From Guyanagaster necrorhizus (taxonomy: Eukaryota > Basidiomycota > Agaricomycetes > Agaricales > Physalacriaceae), in the NCBI RefSeq assembly GCF_019112545.1, contig NW_025064881.1:1834591-1898590 (forward strand): 64,000 nt of DNA, written 5' to 3'. Shown one piece after another: positions 61,371 to 64,000 of the stretch. Position 1 is the stretch's first letter. Every line of letters begins with the position of its first letter. The translations under genes were made by a program, and so were the position numbers. The notes below the pieces were generated by a model. That model saw only the letters and a list, made by a program, of their open reading frames with translations, did no database searches and had not been told where the DNA came from.

Positions 61371-64000
61371 ATGCCTCCTGCCAACACAATTAACATACTT
61401 TTAGCTGTTACCATTCTCCTCGTTGCTCTTCCTAGTGCCCATGCATTTGGTGCCGGAGACATCCCAGATTTCGCCTACTTCAATAACAAGGCGTTCCGGC
61501 ACGGTGACATTGAAAACATCTTGGAGACAGGTTTGCGTCGATTAACTTCGAAATCCAATGGCCGATCTTCTGATCTGTCTGATCAGTCGTTAAATCTGCT
61601 GGCCGTGCCGCTGCTGGAGGCGGAATTCTTGGTTTTGCTAGGAAAGTTATGGACAATGCCTCCGGAGGCTCAAAATTCAACAAAGGAGATATCAAGAAGG
61701 TTTATTTTGTACGTATGATATCCTCAGTGTCTTTCAGGGTCTTTTCTTATATCCCGACAGGGTAATTGGCTCAGGGATTATTCTCAGGCGATGGATATCG
61801 CTGGCCTAAGCAAACTCAGTGCGGATACTCTTGTTCTTGTTGTCTCTGTTCTTGGTTTTATGGTAAGTGGTCCCTCGTCTTGTGTTGATCTAGGCTTATT
61901 TCGATATAAGGCATTTGGCTTTGCCACCAGGGAGTTCGAGGTCACGGCCGATCGTCTTGGCGTCTACCTCCCCGTTGTATGTTATTTATTCTCCTTTTCC
62001 GTTAGCGATAATTGATCGAATGGTAATGAAACAAGGAACATATAGATAATCCAAAGTGCCTCGCTTCCATGCCCTACTCATACATGGCTTACTTGTTTGC
62101 AGAGGTTATGCTGAGAAAGAAGGCGATGCTCGTCAGTTTCACCCCAAACTTCGTCCGCCTGTTGATCCCCGTGAACTCGAAATCGACGAGCGAACCGGTA
62201 TGAAGAACTATATGGCGACCGAAGATCAGGGCTGGGATTCGTCAACAGCCCATATTCGTCGCACTTTCCAAGCGTGCATCGAATACGGTCGCAGGGCGTC
62301 CGGACAAGAAGGTGCAGATTTATATGAAGCCTTTCGTCTGCTTGGCACAGGTCTCCACACGATGGAGGATCTCCTCGCGCATAGCAACTGGTGCGAGATT
62401 GGCCTACGCAAGATGGGGTATGAAGATGTTTTTTGTCATGTCGGCGACAACGTCTACGTGCAGGCTCCCTCTGGTGACAGAGTGCCACCTCTTGTTACCG
62501 GTACGTTTGGTAGTGCCGACTTCATGCACTCGATGCTAGGGGAAGCCACCGATCATATTAGCCAAGCTAGTGTCACAGCCTTGAATGAACAGATGGCACA
62601 GACCTCGCAAAACAACGACACCGCTGAAAGGTTATCGACTCTCAAGAAGATCCTCAGCAAAGTCGGTGGAGGTAATGATAAGATCAGCCAGGGGGAGCAG
62701 CTCCAAGCGCAGTCTCAAGCGTACCACTTCAACCCCGATAACGTTGCACCGCCTGAGGTCCAGAAGCAGTTACTGGATTTGCTCAGATGGCGCGATGATG
62801 TTTACAGAGATATTATTGCTAAGGTCGAGATGGTCCCCGGCTTGAGTGACTTGATTGACGAATTAAGCAACGCGCTCACAGCGTGTGGGTTTTCCGCCTC
62901 TGTCGTCCTAGTTGAAGTTAACATCTATGCTCCAGATGTGTACACCGTCATTGCACCCTGGCTCACGCCTATCCTTACCCAAGCTACGTCAGCCCTCGGC
63001 GAAGGAAGCAAAGCTGTCATCGACTCCGACGACCAATATGAAGTCTTCAACAATGCGGATGCGTCTGACCCTTCGCACAGTCTATTATCCAAGGACCATT
63101 TCGGTCTAATTCTCAATGAGCCTGCAGGAAAGATTGCTCAGATTGTGGTCGTGAATAGTGTTCAGCTCATTGTTGAGGCTTGGTCAAATAATGATGATCC
63201 TAACGAGGTCATCAACAGGGTTCGCCAATCTCCTTTTTCTGGGCCGGAAATATTTTGTTTACTTATGTACAGATCCTTGAAGCCTTCCATCACCCCTATT
63301 ATGCGAGTGGTAGTAGCCAGATTCAGCGCCAGATGTATGACGAACTTGAGAAATGGGTCGGTGGTATGGGCGAGGAAGCTCGAGACACTATGGGCAAGCT
63401 GACAAAGGTTGCCGTTCGCGAGGGAAAGAACAAGAGGGAGGGAGATGGAAGCGTCGAACCTGGTTATGGCGGCTGTGGACATGGAAGCAGCGCGAGCTAC
63501 GGCCGTAAGACTCAAAGCAGCGGCTATCAGAGCCAGAGCTCGTACCAGACTTCCGGTGGATATGGGGGTGGCCAGTCGCACGGTAGCAGTCAGAAACCGT
63601 CGTATGAGGGCCGGAATAAATCAACCTACGGTGTTCAGGACGAATACTCTCGTCGGACCGAGTCCACATTCGGAGGGCGTGCCGAATCACAAGGAAGAAA
63701 CGACGGATACTCTTACGGACAACGCCACGACTCTGCGCCCAACTACGGAAGGAACACCGAGTCTTCGTATGGTAGTATAAACCAGTCTTCATACGGTGAA
63801 CGCAATGAACCCACCTACGGAAGAGACACCGAGTCCTCGTATGGTGGTACAAACGAATCTTCCTACGGAGGAAGAACCAAGTCCCACGGTAGACGTGACG
63901 AGTCTACTTACGGTCGACCAGACGAGCCTACCTACGACAGGCAGGAAGAACCATATGAAAGTAGGCAGCAAACAGCAAACAGCCATGATGATCCATCGTA
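61371..64000 (+). CDS. het-c: HET-C family protein (5' part, runs off the window)
   Basis: Seven exons are visible (61371-61530, 61587-61708, 61761-61862, 61911-61976, 62036-62055, 62103-63219, 63273 to the edge). It starts with a signal peptide (ILLAVTILLVALPSAHA, then FGAGDIPDFAY). HET-C landmarks follow: KAFRHGDIENILE, VYFGNWLRDYSQAMDIA, FGFATREFEVTADRLGVYLP, EHIDNPKGYAEKEGDAR, then a long helical body. The C-terminal region beyond about residue 600 is Gly/Ser/Tyr-rich with repeated [S/T]-Y-G units. In Neurospora allelic het-c differences cause heterokaryon incompatibility, and homologues are widespread in fungi. Whether it has that role here is unknown. The end of the protein is missing. 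Confidence 0.93.
63700..63964 (+). repeat. Tyr/Gly-rich short tandem repeats in HET-C tail
   Basis: Imperfect units of about 10-14 codons with the core S-S/T-Y-G-(G/R) recur through the tail (S-S-Y-G-S, S-S-Y-G-E, P-T-Y-G-R, S-S-Y-G-G). The array probably continues past the window edge. Confidence 0.75.

Noticed and set aside
1..64000. CRISPR arrays, insertion sequences, tRNA or rRNA genes, secondary-metabolite cluster
   Set aside because: No regular direct-repeat array, transposase frame, terminal inverted repeat, recognisable tRNA A/B box pair, or core biosynthetic enzyme was seen.

Overview
This window is nuclear DNA of a filamentous basidiomycete, most likely a mushroom-forming agaricomycete. 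Genes are compact and densely interrupted by introns of about 45-60 bases. Intergenic gaps are short. The proteins are typical of fungi: a chitin synthase, Zn2Cys6 and homeodomain regulators, HET-C, an 842-residue EF2, and a relic of the DUF6535 family that is expanded in Agaricomycetes. I rebuilt exon structures by hand. For every intact gene with a start and stop in the window the exon lengths sum to a whole number of codons. The two end genes are partial.

Layout. 1-13 kb: 3' end of a G-protein beta subunit gene (+), a golgin-like coiled-coil gene (+), a low-complexity protein carrying four copies of a short basic K-L-x2-F-x-G-like motif (-), an NVJ2-type lipid-transfer protein with TM, PH and SMP domains (-), and a small unknown gene (-). 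13.4-15.7 kb: a decayed DUF6535 gene. 16.4-25.6 kb: a divergent polyprenyl diphosphate synthase paralogue lacking both DDxxD motifs (-), a roadblock/LAMTOR2-like protein (-), S-adenosylmethionine synthetase (+), mitochondrial ribosomal protein uL1m (-) divergent from the splicing factor CWF18/CCDC12 (+), a basic-secretory-protein peptidase (+), and a Zn2Cys6 factor (-) divergent from a bHLH factor (+). 26.9-36.9 kb: a mitochondrial isocitrate/methylisocitrate lyase, EF2, an APH-type kinase with an in-frame stop, and the RNA polymerase II CTD phosphatase FCP1, all on the + strand.

36.9-43 kb is sparse. It holds an intronless unknown gene (+) and a gene for a protein with three homeodomains (-). 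43-52.5 kb: pantothenate kinase (-), the COPI gamma subunit SEC21 (-), an unknown acidic protein (+) and casein kinase I (-). 54.6-64 kb: chitin synthase (+), a serine-rich unknown (+), and HET-C (+), which runs off the right end.

Most genes are unrelated housekeeping functions with no operon or cluster logic, so I see no biosynthetic cluster or defence island. The most unusual items are the triple-homeodomain regulator, the catalytically degenerate prenyl synthase, the bHLH protein with an AT-hook-like loop, the multi-motif unknown protein, the DUF6535 pseudogene with G-to-A-type stops, and a set of GC-AG introns, one of them behind a 14-base exon in EF2.
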